This document shows, one piece after another, positions 8,911 to 18,467 of a DNA stretch of 64,000 nt; the stretch's first letter is position 1; the number at the start of each line of letters is the position of its first letter. The notes under the pieces are model-generated. The model did no database searches, had not been told where the DNA came from, and saw only the letters and a list, made by a program, of their open reading frames with translations. This DNA is from Ostreococcus lucimarinus CCE9901 (taxonomy: Eukaryota > Chlorophyta > Mamiellophyceae > Mamiellales > Bathycoccaceae): NCBI RefSeq assembly GCF_000092065.1, contig NC_009366.1, positions 130,001 through 194,000 of the forward strand. The letters run 5' to 3'. The translations under genes were made by a program, and so were the position numbers.

Positions 8911-11900
8911 ATGACGGCGGTGAAGCGCGCGAACAGATGCGCGACCGTCGCGTTCAGGTGCGCGCGATCACCGATGCGGCGACCGCGGCGCGCGCGCGAC
9001 GCGCGACGCGTACACGCGCGCGCGAATCTTGAATGCGATTGTCCCGCGGGACGACGCGAAAAGTGACGAGGCGCGCGCGAGGCGCGCGCGAGCGCGCGAA
9101 AATCGCGGTCGAGACTGACGAACGCGCGCGTGCGCGCGCTTCACAGCCCGGATGCGCCGTTTCTGGCGACGGGGACGATGGCGGGGGCGATCGATTTGTC
9201 GTTTAGCACGACGGCGTGTTTGGAAATCTTCTCGACGGACTACGCGGATGGGGAGTTTGAGATGCCGACGCGCGGGAAGGCGGTGCCGTCGACGGAGAGG
9301 TTTCATAGGTTGGTGTGGGGGAGGGGCGCGGCGTCGGAGGAGACGCGGCTGGGGTTGATTGCCGGGGGGTTGGTGGACGGCACGGTGAACGTGTACAATC
9401 CGGCGAAGATCGTGGACGGCGCCCAGAGCGGGGCGATAATCACAAAGTTGGCCAAGCATCAGGGTGCGGTGAGGGGCTTGGACTTTAACACGTTCTCACC
9501 CAACCTGCTCGCGAGCGGGGCGGAGGATGGGGAGCTTTGTATTTGGGATTTGGCAAATCCGAACAAGCCGTCGTTGTATCCCGCGCTCAAGTCTACCTCG
9601 GGCGGCCCGAGCGCCGGGGAGGTTTCGTATTTGGCGTGGAATCATAAAGTGCAGCACATTTTGGCGTCTTCTTCGCTCAACGGTACCACGGTGGTTTGGG
9701 ATTTGAAGCGTCAGCGTCCGGTGATTTCGTTCACCGATCCGAATTCCCGCCGGCGGTGCTCGGCGTTGCAGTGGAACCCAGAGGTGGCGACCCAGCTTAT
9801 CGTCGCGAGCGACGACGATCGCTCGTGCTCGCTTCAGGTGTGGGATTTGCGGAACTCTATCTCTCCTGCGCGCGAATTCGTCGCCCATTCCAAAGGCGTG
9901 CTCGCCATGGCCTGGAACTTGCAAGATCCGTCCCTGCTGCTCACGTGCGGCAAGGACAACAGGACGCTTTGCTGGGACACCGAGGCCGGTGAGGTCATTT
10001 CCGAGCTTCCCGCGAGCGCGAACTGGAATTTCGACGTTCAATGGAGCAAGACGACGCCCGGCATCTTGTCCACATCTTCGTTCGACGGCAAGATCACCTT
10101 GCACAACTTGCAAAAGGCGGGGGCGACGGCGCAAGGTTCAGCGGACGCTCACGGCGTGAGCTCGGACTTTTCCGAACTCGCCCACCAGCAAAGCGCCGGT
10201 CCAACGATGCCGATGAAACGCGCACCGAACTGGTTGAAACGTCCTTGCGGGGCCACTTTCGGATTCGGTGGTAAGCTCGTGGCGCACGGAGCCACGCTCC
10301 AGGGTGCCCCGGCGACGCCGGGCGCCGTGACCGTGATTTCCGTCAAGAGCGAGACGACGGATGGTTTGGTGGTGAAAGAAAACAGCTCCGAGTTTGAAGA
10401 CGCCGTGAAGGGAGGAGACACGGAGGCGCTGATTAAATTTTGCGAGGCGAAGAAACGCATGGCCAAGGGTGAAGAGCACGAAGCTTGGACGTTTATGAGT
10501 ATCTTATTCACCGAGGACGCCAGGCGAGAAATGTTACGCCACCTCGAGTTTGGTGACGCCTTGGAGGCGCGCGAGAAGTCCCTCGCGGCCTTGTCGATTA
10601 AGGATACTGATGATTCGCAAGCCGATGCGTCGACGCCGGTGAGTACACCGACGTCGCCAGCGCTGCCTCCGGTCGAGGACTCTGACGCATTCTTCGACAA
10701 CCTTGGAGACGCGGCGCAACCTACGTCGCCGAAGCACATTCCGTCGCCGAAAAAACCGGCGCCGAAAAAACCGGCGCCGGTGGTTTCAAAGGCTCCACCG
10801 CCGACGGCTGCTGATTTTGAGATTCAACGCGCTTTGATTGTAGGCGATTACAAAGCCGCCGTGGACGCGTGCAAGCGCGCCGAGCGCTACGCCGACGCCC
10901 TCATCCTCGCCGCGGCTGGTGGTCCGGAACTATGGGCTGAAACCCAAGCTGCGCACATTGCGCGAGTTCCGCGCCCGTACATGCAAGTGGCCGCGGCGGT
11001 GGTCGGAAAGAACTTGTCGAATCTCGTCAAGGCGCGGCCGGTGTCGGCTTGGCGTGAGACGCTGGCGTTGTTGTGCACGTACGCCCCTGGTGATGAATGG
11101 GGTCCATTAGCGGAAGTTCTCGCCGAGGGATTGGCAAAGAGCGGAGATCATAAGTCTGCGATGCTGTGCTACGTTTGTGCGGGTAATGTGGATGCGGCTA
11201 TCAAGTACTGGCTGTCTTCACTGCCGTCGAGAAACTTTAGTCCAAAGGATTTGTACAGTGTAGTCGAGAAGGCTGTGATGATGACTCGCGCGGCGGGACA
11301 ATCGGAAGCTACGCAAGGTTTCACGAGTTTGATTACGAATTACGCGGAAATGTTGTCTTCCCAAGGTGATCTGGACAGCGCGTTAGATTACTTGGGCATG
11401 GTTCCCGGGACCCCGGGTGAAGAAGTAAACGTCTTGCGCAACAGAATTATTCGCAGCAGTATTTCCAACAAGGCGACCACGAGTGCGCCAGTCGTCGCGT
11501 CTCCGGTCTCTGCGTCGGTGGTACAGCCGTCGTATGGCGCTCCATCCACGATGTCTGCGTACCAGGCCTCGCCACCTCCGGCACAGCCATCGTCTTATGG
11601 ATCCCAAGCCGCGTACGGCGTCCCGCCGTCGATGACTTCGGCGTACAGCACCCCGGCGCCTCCGCCTCCGCCGACGACTTTCACGCCTGCGGCTATGGCG
11701 CCACCGCCAGTTTCGCAAGTTCCTCAACGAGCGCCGCAGCAACCGGCGCCGATGATACCGACGATGCCTCCGATCGATATGCAGGGTGGGTACTTTTCGG
11801 GATCATCGCCGACCCCTGCGATGCCCCCCGGGACCGCAGCGCCCCGGCCGCCGCCACAACAGGCAGCTCCCACGGGACCGCCGCCGAGACAGACCGCGTA

Positions 11901-12864
11901 CGACAGTGCGCCTGTTGAGAGCGCGTACGCCACCCCTAGTGGATACGGGGGAGGTATGAGTCAGCCAGCGCAACCGTCTGTGCCTCCGTCGATGACCGCG
12001 GCGTACAACGTCGCCGCTCAAGTCGCCGCGGGCAACATGGGCGCCCCCGCAGCACCCCCGATCGGCGGTGGTTACGGTGCGCCTCCGGCGCCGATGGCTC
12101 CGCAGCATCACCAAGCGCCACCACCAATGCCCGGAATGATGGTTCCGACTCCCATGATGCCGCAACAACAGCAGCAAATGGGCGGGCCGCCGCAACAACA
12201 GCCCTCGCGCGCACCGCCGCCGCCGCCTTCGTCCGTCGCCCCCGCTGCCTCGTTCAACCCTGCGCCCGCAACGCCGCCGCCGATCATTCCGCAACGCGTC
12301 GAGCAACCGGCGTACGGTGCGAATGCGCCTACACCGCCACCTTCGGCGCAGGCGTACGGCGCGCCGCAGCACCAGCAGCAGAGCTTCCAGCCCGGCCCGC
12401 CGCAACCGTCAACCTTTGCGCCGGCTCCGCCGCCGATGCAGCAGCAGCCGGCCGCAGCACCACCACCGCCACCTGCGGCGCCGGCAAAGCCGCAACCACC
12501 GGCGAACTGCTCCGTGGAAACCGTCGACACGAGCAAGATTTCACCCGACCTCGCGCCCGTCGCGCAGTCGCTTCGCTCGCTCTACGACGCGTGCGCCGCC
12601 GCCGCCGCCGCCCATCCAGCGAAGCGTAAAGAGATGGACGACAGCTCCAGACGACTCGGTGTTCTCCTCTGGAAGCTCAACGCCGCCGAGGTGTCCCCAT
12701 CCGTCGTCGCCAAGCTCAAATCTCTCGCCGAGGCGCTCGACACGGCGAATTTCACCGCCGCGCACGGCGTCCAAATGGCCCTCACCACCGGCGATTGGGA
12801 CGAGTGCAGCGCCTGGCTCACCGCGTTAAAGCGTCTCACGAAATTTCGATCCACGTTTCCATAG
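8911..12864 (+). CDS. SEC31: COPII coat outer subunit SEC31
   Basis: Spliced as 8911-8957 and 9147-12864, giving 1254 residues. SEC31 forms the outer COPII cage with SEC13 on ER exit vesicles. Exon 1 encodes MTAVKRANRCATVAF and joins to SPDAPFLATGTMAGAIDLSF, restoring the conserved SEC31 N-terminus. The 189-base intron has donor GTGCGC, branch site ACTGAC and acceptor CACAG. WD40 repeats occupy roughly residues 1-340 (ASGAEDGELCIWDLANP, TCGKDNRTLCWDTEAGE). The ancestral coatomer helical region spans about 390-760, a Pro/Gln/Tyr-rich linker that binds SEC23 follows to about 1140, and a conserved helical C-terminus closes the protein. Without exon 1 the protein would start inside the first blade. 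Confidence 0.95.
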
Positions 12865-13001
12865 AGTTATGACCGTTTGAATGACAAATTAGCGCACTTT
12901 CTTTCGAAATCGACTCGTCGGCGTTCCCTCTCGCCGGCCCGCCTCGACGCGCCCTGCAGATCGTCTCGCCGCCACACGTCCGCGCGCGCCCCTCGACCTC
13001 G

Positions 13002-13850
13002 ATGACGGCCGCAGATGATGACATAGACGAGGACGCGTTGCTCTACGGCGATGTCGGTGCGTGCGCGACGCGAGCGACGACGCCCACGCGGCGCGCGCGC
13101 CGACACACAATTCTCCCGCTTAAACTTTCCCGCGCGCTCGACGCGCGCACCGCGCGAAAGACCCGACGCGGGGCGACTGACGACGACGTACGCATTTCGC
13201 ACGACCCAGACGACGACGCGCCGGTTCGATCGACGACGACGGCGACGACGGCGCGCGCGGCGGCGGCGCCGGTCAAGGCGGCCGCGGCGCCGCCGCGCAC
13301 GTCTTCTCCGAACGTCCCGGACGACGGCCGCCCGACCGCGGTCTACGTCGCCTCTCTCACGTGGTGGACCACGGACGCGGAGCTGGAGGCGATTCTCGGC
13401 GAGTTTGGCCGAGTGAAGTCGCTGACGTTTTTCGCGGACAAGGCAACCGGGAAGAGCAAAGGGTGCTGCGCGGTGGAGTTCGCGACGGCGGATGCGGCGG
13501 CGCAGTGCAAGGAGAATCTGCACGGAAAGGAGATAAATGGAAAGTCGTGCGTGGTGACGTTCGCGGAAATTCCAAAAGTGCAACCGGCGGCGGCGTCGCT
13601 CGGGCGGAACGATCCTTTGCCGCCGCCGCCGGACACGGCGTGGAAGGGGCCGATTCCGCCGGATAAGCCCGGATACGGCGGCGTTCCGTATCCAGCGCCG
13701 GTGCGTCCGCCGCCGCCGATGCACCCGCAACAGATGATGATGATGCAGCAACAGATGCGCGGCGCGCCCCCGGGAGCGCGAGCGCAGACGGGCGCGGGCG
13801 TCGGCCCGCCGCCCCCGCCGCCGCCAATCAAACGAGCGAGACAGGAATAG
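13002..13850 (+). CDS. RRM protein resembling cleavage factor Im 68/59 kDa subunit (CPSF6/7-like)
   Basis: Spliced as 13002-13056 and 13210-13850, giving 231 residues. The acidic start MTAADDDIDEDALLYGDV matches the family, as does the RRM opening TAVYVASLTWWTTDAELEAI. RNP2 is VYVASL and RNP1 is KSKGCCAVEF. A Pro-rich tail contains KGPIPPDKPGYGG and ends in a basic RARQE. The 153-base intron has donor GTGCGT, branch ACTGAC and acceptor CCCAG. It is a multiple of three with no stop, so unspliced RNA would insert an Arg-rich stretch. CFIm selects poly(A) sites by binding UGUA with CFIm25. Unlike animal CPSF6, no C-terminal RS domain is visible; a related plant RRM protein is possible. Confidence 0.7.
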   Translation: MTAADDDIDEDALLYGDVGACATRATTPTRRARRHTILPLKLSRALDARTARKTRRGATDDDVRISHDPDDDAPVRSTTTATTARAAAAPVKAAAAPPRTSSPNVPDDGRPTAVYVASLTWWTTDAELEAILGEFGRVKSLTFFADKATGKSKGCCAVEFATADAAAQCKENLHGKEINGKSCVVTFAEIPKVQPAAASLGRNDPLPPPPDTAWKGPIPPDKPGYGGVPYPAPVRPPPPMHPQQMMMMQQQMRGAPPGARAQTGAGVGPPPPPPPIKRARQE

Positions 13851-13983
13851 ACGAACGCGCGACGACGACGGCGCGTTCAGGCGACATCGACGACGTGTAA
13901 TACACAACTAGACGGTAGACGACGACGAAACTCCCCGCGCGTCCCGCTCGGTCGAGCGGCACACGCCGAGGCGCGCCCGCGCC

Positions 13984-14991
13984 ATGCCCGACCCACCCCC
14001 CTCGCCTCCCGACGACGCCCCGGCGCGTCACGCGTTCAACGCCGACCGCGCCGTCGCGAGCGAGCGCGCTGAAACCGCCCGCGCGACTCCCGCGAGCGAT
14101 GTCCCAGCGTCCACCAGCCGCCTCGTCGGTTTCGCCTCGAGCACCGTCGAGCGCGTCGACGCCGCGTTCAAGGCGTCCACGGTCGGACTGATGACTCGAG
14201 AAGATTTCGTCAAGCGTCAGGACGAGATCGAGGGCGCGATGGCGAGGGAAAAGGCTGAGAAGGAGGAGGAGGCGCGAACGCGGGCCGAGGAGGTCAAGGC
14301 GAAGCGGAAGCGAAAACGGGCGACGAAGACGTCGCATAAATTATCGTTCGGCGACGAGGAATCAGACGAAGTCGCGGAGGGTGAAGAACTAGTCGTAAAT
14401 AAGGGCTTCGGGCTCGGGAAGAACCCGAACGTGAACACAGAATTTCTCCCCGACCGCGCGAGAGAGGAGGAGGAGCTTCGAGAGCGACGAGCGATAGAGG
14501 AGGAATTTCTCACCAAGTCGCGCTTGGAGAGGAACGAACCCGTGATCATCACGTATAGTTATTACGACGGCTCGCGCAGAGCCGGCGGGAAGATCAAATG
14601 CGTCAAAGGCGATACCGTGGAGGCGTTTCTCGGCAAGGTGCGCGCCGAGCTCTTGGCCGACGGCGAGCGCACCGTGCAGCGAGACATGCGTCACTGCGAC
14701 GTCTCCGGGATGATGTACGTCAAAGAAGATTTGATCATGCTCCCAGATTTAACTTTCCACGAGCTCATCACGACCAAGGCGCGCGGGAAATCCGGACCGC
14801 TGTTTCGCTTCGACGTCAAGGACGACGTTCGCCTCCGCGGCGGCGCCAACGTCGAGGTTGAAAATTCCCATCCCGGCAAGGTCATCCTCCGCTCTTGGTA
14901 CGACAAGAACAAGTCCATGTTTCCAGCGAACCGTTGGGAGGTTTTCGAGCGCGGCAAATCGTACGCCGAGGAGGGCTACCGGATCAAGTGA
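13984..14991 (+). CDS. XCT: XAP5/FAM50 family nuclear protein (XCT)
   Basis: A 335-residue XAP5 protein. The C-terminal 180 residues are the diagnostic domain: VIITYSYYDGSRRAG, then IKCVKGDTVEAFLG, DVSGMMYVKEDLIMLPD, HPGKVILRSWYDKNK and FPANRWEVFE. Upstream is a charged coiled-coil region (KEEEARTRAEEVKAKRKRK). In plants the homologue XAP5 CIRCADIAN TIMEKEEPER affects clock period, small RNA and splicing. The N-terminal 50 residues are Pro/Ala-rich and poorly conserved, so the exact start (first ATG) is less sure than the domain. Divergence from the upstream gene is 133 bases, with no intron. Confidence 0.93.
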   Translation: MPDPPPSPPDDAPARHAFNADRAVASERAETARATPASDVPASTSRLVGFASSTVERVDAAFKASTVGLMTREDFVKRQDEIEGAMAREKAEKEEEARTRAEEVKAKRKRKRATKTSHKLSFGDEESDEVAEGEELVVNKGFGLGKNPNVNTEFLPDRAREEEELRERRAIEEEFLTKSRLERNEPVIITYSYYDGSRRAGGKIKCVKGDTVEAFLGKVRAELLADGERTVQRDMRHCDVSGMMYVKEDLIMLPDLTFHELITTKARGKSGPLFRFDVKDDVRLRGGANVEVENSHPGKVILRSWYDKNKSMFPANRWEVFERGKSYAEEGYRIK

Positions 14992-15124
14992 CTTTTCGTC
15001 CCGGTCGTCCGCACGCCGCGCCTCGCGCGACGGCGCGGTCCCGACACTAGCCCATCGCCCATCGGCGCGTAATTCACCATTCACCTCGTACACGTCTCGC
15101 GCCAACCCCTCCGCGCCTCCTCGA

Positions 15125-16561
15125 ATGGTTCGCGGTAAAGTCCTCGTCGTCGCCGGCTCCGACTCGGGCGGCGGCGCCGGCGTCCAAGCCGACGTCAAGG
15201 CGATCCTCGCCCACGGCGCCTTCGCCACGACCGCCATCACCGCGCTCACCGCTCAAAACACCACGGGCGTGCACGGCGTCCACGCCGCACCGTTGGAGTT
15301 CATCGAGGCGCAGATCGAGGCCGTGGTGACGGATCTACCGCCAGACGCGTGCAAGACGGGGATGCTGGCCAACGCGGCGACGACGCGCGCCGTCGCCGAC
15401 GCGATCGAACGACATCGATTGACCAACGTCGTCGTGGACACGGTGATGCTGGCGAAAGGCGGCGCGAGCCTGCTCGAAGCGGAGGCGCTGGAGGTGATGC
15501 GGGATCGATTGGCGCCGCTCGCGACGGTGATCACGCCAAACGTCCCGGAGGCGGCGGCGCTGCTAAACTTGAGCGAGGAAGAGTTCGTGATGGAGACGAT
15601 GGCGACGCGGGCGAAGGAGTTAGGGAAGTTAGGGTGTCAGTGGGTGTTACTTAAGGGTGGGCACGTCAAGGATGACGCGGAGATGTCGGTGGATTATTTG
15701 TACGAGGCGAACACGGGGAGGACGACGACGTTCTCGAGCGCGAGAATAGATACGAGGCACACTCACGGGACCGGGTGCACGCTCGCGAGCTCGATCGCGG
15801 CGTCGTTGGCGCAAAGGTATGACGTTCCTACGGCGGTGCATCGAGCGAAGAGGTACATCTCGGAGGCGATTCGAACGAGTCCGGGGTACGGCGCGGGACA
15901 CGGGCCGTTGAATCATTTGCCGTTTCACGCCGGCGCGGCGGCGCGTGGAAAGCGGTTCGATCCGCGATGTTTGAAACTTTATCTCGTCAGCAGTGAGGCG
16001 TTGACCATGGATAAGCTTCGACAGGCGCTCGAGGCGGGAGTGACGATTGTGCAGATGCGCGATAAGGATCCCTCGACGAGGGCCTTGATCGAACGCGCCA
16101 AGGCGATGAAGGCGGCGTGCGATGAATACGGCGTCCCGTTCATCGTCAACGATCGTGTCGACGTCGCCATCGCGTGTGACGCCGATGGTGTGCACTTGGG
16201 TCAGTCAGACATGACTTGCGCGGAGGCTCGACAAATTCTTGGTCCGAATAAATGGATCGGAGTGAGCTGTCGAGAGGTGTCTTTGGCGCGCCAAGCAAGC
16301 GCCGACGACGCCGATTACATAGGGTGCGGCGCGTGTTTCGGCACTAATTCCAAGGGTGACGCTAAAGTCATCGGCTTGGATGGTGTCGGGAAAGTTATCG
16401 CGGTAGCTCGCGAGCTTTCCTTACCAGTCGTCGCCATCGGGGGCGTCTCGCTCGAAAACGCCGCGTCTGTTCGAGCGACGGGCGCCGACGGAATAGCCGT
16501 CATTTCCGCCGTCGCCAACGCGGCGGACGTGAAAAAGGCGGTCCATAAGTTGCTGCATTAG
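15125..16561 (+). CDS. TH1: bifunctional HMP-phosphate kinase / thiamin-phosphate synthase (ThiD-ThiE fusion)
   Basis: A 478-residue fusion as in plant TH1. Residues 1-260 are ThiD (VAGSDSGGGAGVQADVKA; TGMLANAATT; THGTGCTLASSIA), which phosphorylates HMP and HMP-P. Residues 280-478 are ThiE, which joins HMP-PP to HET-P to give thiamin monophosphate (VQMRDKDPSTR; FIVNDRVDVAIACDADGVH; plant-like loop GTNSKGDAKVIGLDG; VAIGGVSLENA). The frame is open back into XAP5, but ATG 15125 is the first methionine. It gives a start right at the kinase domain without an evident plastid transit peptide, although plant TH1 is plastidic. It converges on TenA with 39 bases between stops and belongs to a four-gene thiamin cluster. 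Confidence 0.95.
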   Translation: MVRGKVLVVAGSDSGGGAGVQADVKAILAHGAFATTAITALTAQNTTGVHGVHAAPLEFIEAQIEAVVTDLPPDACKTGMLANAATTRAVADAIERHRLTNVVVDTVMLAKGGASLLEAEALEVMRDRLAPLATVITPNVPEAAALLNLSEEEFVMETMATRAKELGKLGCQWVLLKGGHVKDDAEMSVDYLYEANTGRTTTFSSARIDTRHTHGTGCTLASSIAASLAQRYDVPTAVHRAKRYISEAIRTSPGYGAGHGPLNHLPFHAGAAARGKRFDPRCLKLYLVSSEALTMDKLRQALEAGVTIVQMRDKDPSTRALIERAKAMKAACDEYGVPFIVNDRVDVAIACDADGVHLGQSDMTCAEARQILGPNKWIGVSCREVSLARQASADDADYIGCGACFGTNSKGDAKVIGLDGVGKVIAVARELSLPVVAIGGVSLENAASVRATGADGIAVISAVANAADVKKAVHKLLH

Positions 16562-16600
16562 TTCAATCCTAACGTGTTAATACTATCATTAGCTAGATGA

Positions 16601-17257
16601 CTACGCGTGCGCGGCGAAGAAGTCACGTTCAAGACGAATCGCCTCGACGTAATTATCGACGGCGCGCTCATCCTCGATTTCTTCGGGTAATAACGACTCT
16701 AAACGACACGCGAGGGATTCCATCTCATCCCCACCGTACGCCTCGAACCATTCGGCGTACGGTGACGTCCGCGGGTCGGGAATTCCGTCTACACCCGCAT
16801 CCGCTCGCGTGAGAAAGTACCGACCGACGTACGCATACAGTCGCATGCACGGAATCATCCCGGCGACCAACTCGAGCGAAGATTTCCCGTGCAAAGACTC
16901 CAGAAACTCCACGTACGCCCGGCTCGCGGCGTGCACCTCGACGGCGTCCACGTCCACGCCCCACTTTTCACACGCCGCGGAGTGTAACTTCAGCTCGTCG
17001 AGCACGCCGCCGATGAGTTCGTGAAAGACTCTCTGCTCGTCGACGTCCGCGGCCAGGCGAAGCGCCTGCGCGTACGCTCGATTGAAATGAAACAAGAAGT
17101 ACGCGTCTTGCGACAGATAGCGAAGATACTTCTCGCGAGGGAGCTCCCCGGTGGCCATCTGATGCACGAACGACCCGCTGGCGGTCATCTCCGCGACGTA
17201 TTTCGCGACGTCGGGGCGACTCCACAGCGCTCGCGCCGAATCGGGCCGAGCGGGCGT
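16601..17257 (-). CDS. TenA-family aminopyrimidine salvage hydrolase, 5' exon not resolved
   Basis: TenA (thiaminase II family) releases HMP from amino-HMP and other thiamin breakdown products. Family features: GSFVHQMATGELPREKYLRY, then LSQDAYFLFHF (Asp-Tyr pair), the nucleophile Cys in GMIPCMRLYAYVG, and a C-terminal Glu in RLERDFFAAHA. Translation from ATG 17188 loses the first helix; the frame upstream reads DSARALWSRPDVAKYVAE, which fits TenA N-termini, back to an AG acceptor (CTCGCAG) at 17258. An ACTGAC branch motif lies about 31 bases further upstream. So an intron and a first exon lie at higher coordinates; I could not place that exon. A tiny exon near 17340 is one candidate. The product probably acts with the adjacent ThiD-ThiE fusion. 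Confidence 0.85.
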   Translation of the reverse strand, partial: TPARPDSARALWSRPDVAKYVAEMTASGSFVHQMATGELPREKYLRYLSQDAYFLFHFNRAYAQALRLAADVDEQRVFHELIGGVLDELKLHSAACEKWGVDVDAVEVHAASRAYVEFLESLHGKSSLELVAGMIPCMRLYAYVGRYFLTRADAGVDGIPDPRTSPYAEWFEAYGGDEMESLACRLESLLPEEIEDERAVDNYVEAIRLERDFFAAHA

Positions 17258-17930
17258 CTGCGAGCGACAACCACGTCACCGAAACCCGTCAGTCGTCTCG
17301 CAAACGCGCGCGAAACCGATAAAAACGCCTCGCGCGAGCATTCCACGACGCGCGCGTCGACCGACGACCGTCGCGCCGCGTCTGTCTCCGCGCCGCCGCC
17401 GTCGCCGCGTCGCGCCGCCGCGCGCGCGCGCGCGCGTCGCGCCACCGCCGTCGAGGCCGTCCTCCGTCCGCCCGACGCGCGACGCCCGAACGTCAAAAAC
17501 CACGATCGCCACCCATCGCCGCGTCGTCGCGTCGTTGAGAACGCCCCCGCGCGACGCGCGCCGCCTCCGAGCGTCCCGCGCGCCGCCCGCGCGTCCCCTT
17601 CGTCGCCCGCCCTCGTCGTCGCCGCGCGCGCGCACCTCGCTCGCGGTCGTCGACGGATCCATCGCGCGCGCGTCGTCCGTCGCGCCGCGCGTCGCGCGTC
17701 GCCGCGCGCGCGTCGCGCGTCGTCGCGCGTCGTCGCGTCGTCGTGTGCGCGACGGACGCCGCGCGGGTTCGCCATCGATCGCGCGCGAACCTCGACGCAT
17801 CGATCGATCGCGTCGCTCGAAACGCGTCGAAAGGCGTCGATCGCGCTCGATCGATCGCGTCGATCGCGCCATCGATCGGCATCGATCGCGAGGGCGACGG
17901 CGGGCGTCGATCGCGCCATCGATCGCGCAC
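17258..17930. other. gap upstream of TenA, probably holding its first exon
   Basis: This GC-rich stretch is dominated by GCGCGT and ATCGAT-rich low-complexity sequence. On the minus strand it must contain the rest of the TenA intron (branch site near 17290) and the TenA first exon. Several long frames on both strands are Arg/Ala/Asp-rich and look like composition effects. I see no other gene. Confidence 0.5.
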
Positions 17931-18134
17931 GCGCAGGCTGGACAAAACGTAATCACGCATTTCGAGCTCATCGGCTTGACGAATGCTGAATACGTAGGAA
18001 ACTCTTTGAGGTATACCACTTAACGCGGATCCAAAGTTGAAACCACTAAAACGGCCCCAAGAGTTTCCTGTGTATTCAACGTTCGTTAAGCCTATGAGCT
18101 TGAAATGCGTGATCGCGTTTTGTCCAGCCTGCGC
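17931..18134. repeat. large imperfect inverted repeat made of two dispersed-repeat copies
   Basis: The left arm runs from 17931 (GCGCAGGCTGGACAAAACG) to about 18007. The right arm, 18058-18134, is its reverse complement with about nine mismatches over 76 positions. The loop is about 50 bases. Both arms share CATTTC-AGCTCAT and GAATAC-AGGAAACTCTT. The structure sits between TenA and the symporter, ending about 150 bases before the riboswitch. Each arm belongs to the dispersed family also seen at 25173, 51977 and elsewhere. Confidence 0.9.
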
Positions 18135-18281
18135 TTTCGGCGGCCGCCCGTGGTTTCCGCGGTCGGTGGTCGACCTCGCCTCGAAACCGGCGCCGACGAT
18201 CGGCCGCGCGAAACGAAACCGGGCGATCGATCGATCGACGATCGATGCGCGCGCGGCGCGTCGAACGCGTCCGCACACCGC

Positions 18282-18394
18282 GCTCGGCGAGTGGCTTCCG
18301 ACGACGCGCGACGGCCGACGGCGCGCGAATCGAGCCTGAGAACACGTAAATCGTTTGAACTTGTATCGGGGTAATACCTGCGTAAGGACTGAGC
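18282..18394 (+). promoter_or_regulatory. TPP (THI-element) riboswitch in the symporter 5' leader
   Basis: The aptamer core is visible. CTGAGA lies at 18336-18341, then TTGAACTTGTATC, and GGGGTAATACCTGCGTAAGG ending at 18387. These match the universal TPP-aptamer elements (CUGAGA; GAACCUGAUC; GGnUAAUnCCnGCGnAGGGA). P1 can form between GCTCGG (18282-18287) and CTGAGC (18389-18394), with one G-U pair. P3 can form between GGCTT (18293-18297) and GAGCC (18332-18336). P4 here pairs CTT with AAG where bacteria pair CCU with AGG, a compensatory change. It lies 73 bases before the symporter ATG. In algae and plants such elements act through splicing; the GTAAGG inside the aptamer at 18382 could be a 5' splice site, but that is speculation. 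Confidence 0.9.
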
Positions 18395-18467
18395 CGGCGA
18401 ACGACGCGCGAGGGGTCGCGCGAACGACGAGGACGCGGGGGTTAGGGCAAATCCCGGAGAAACGACG

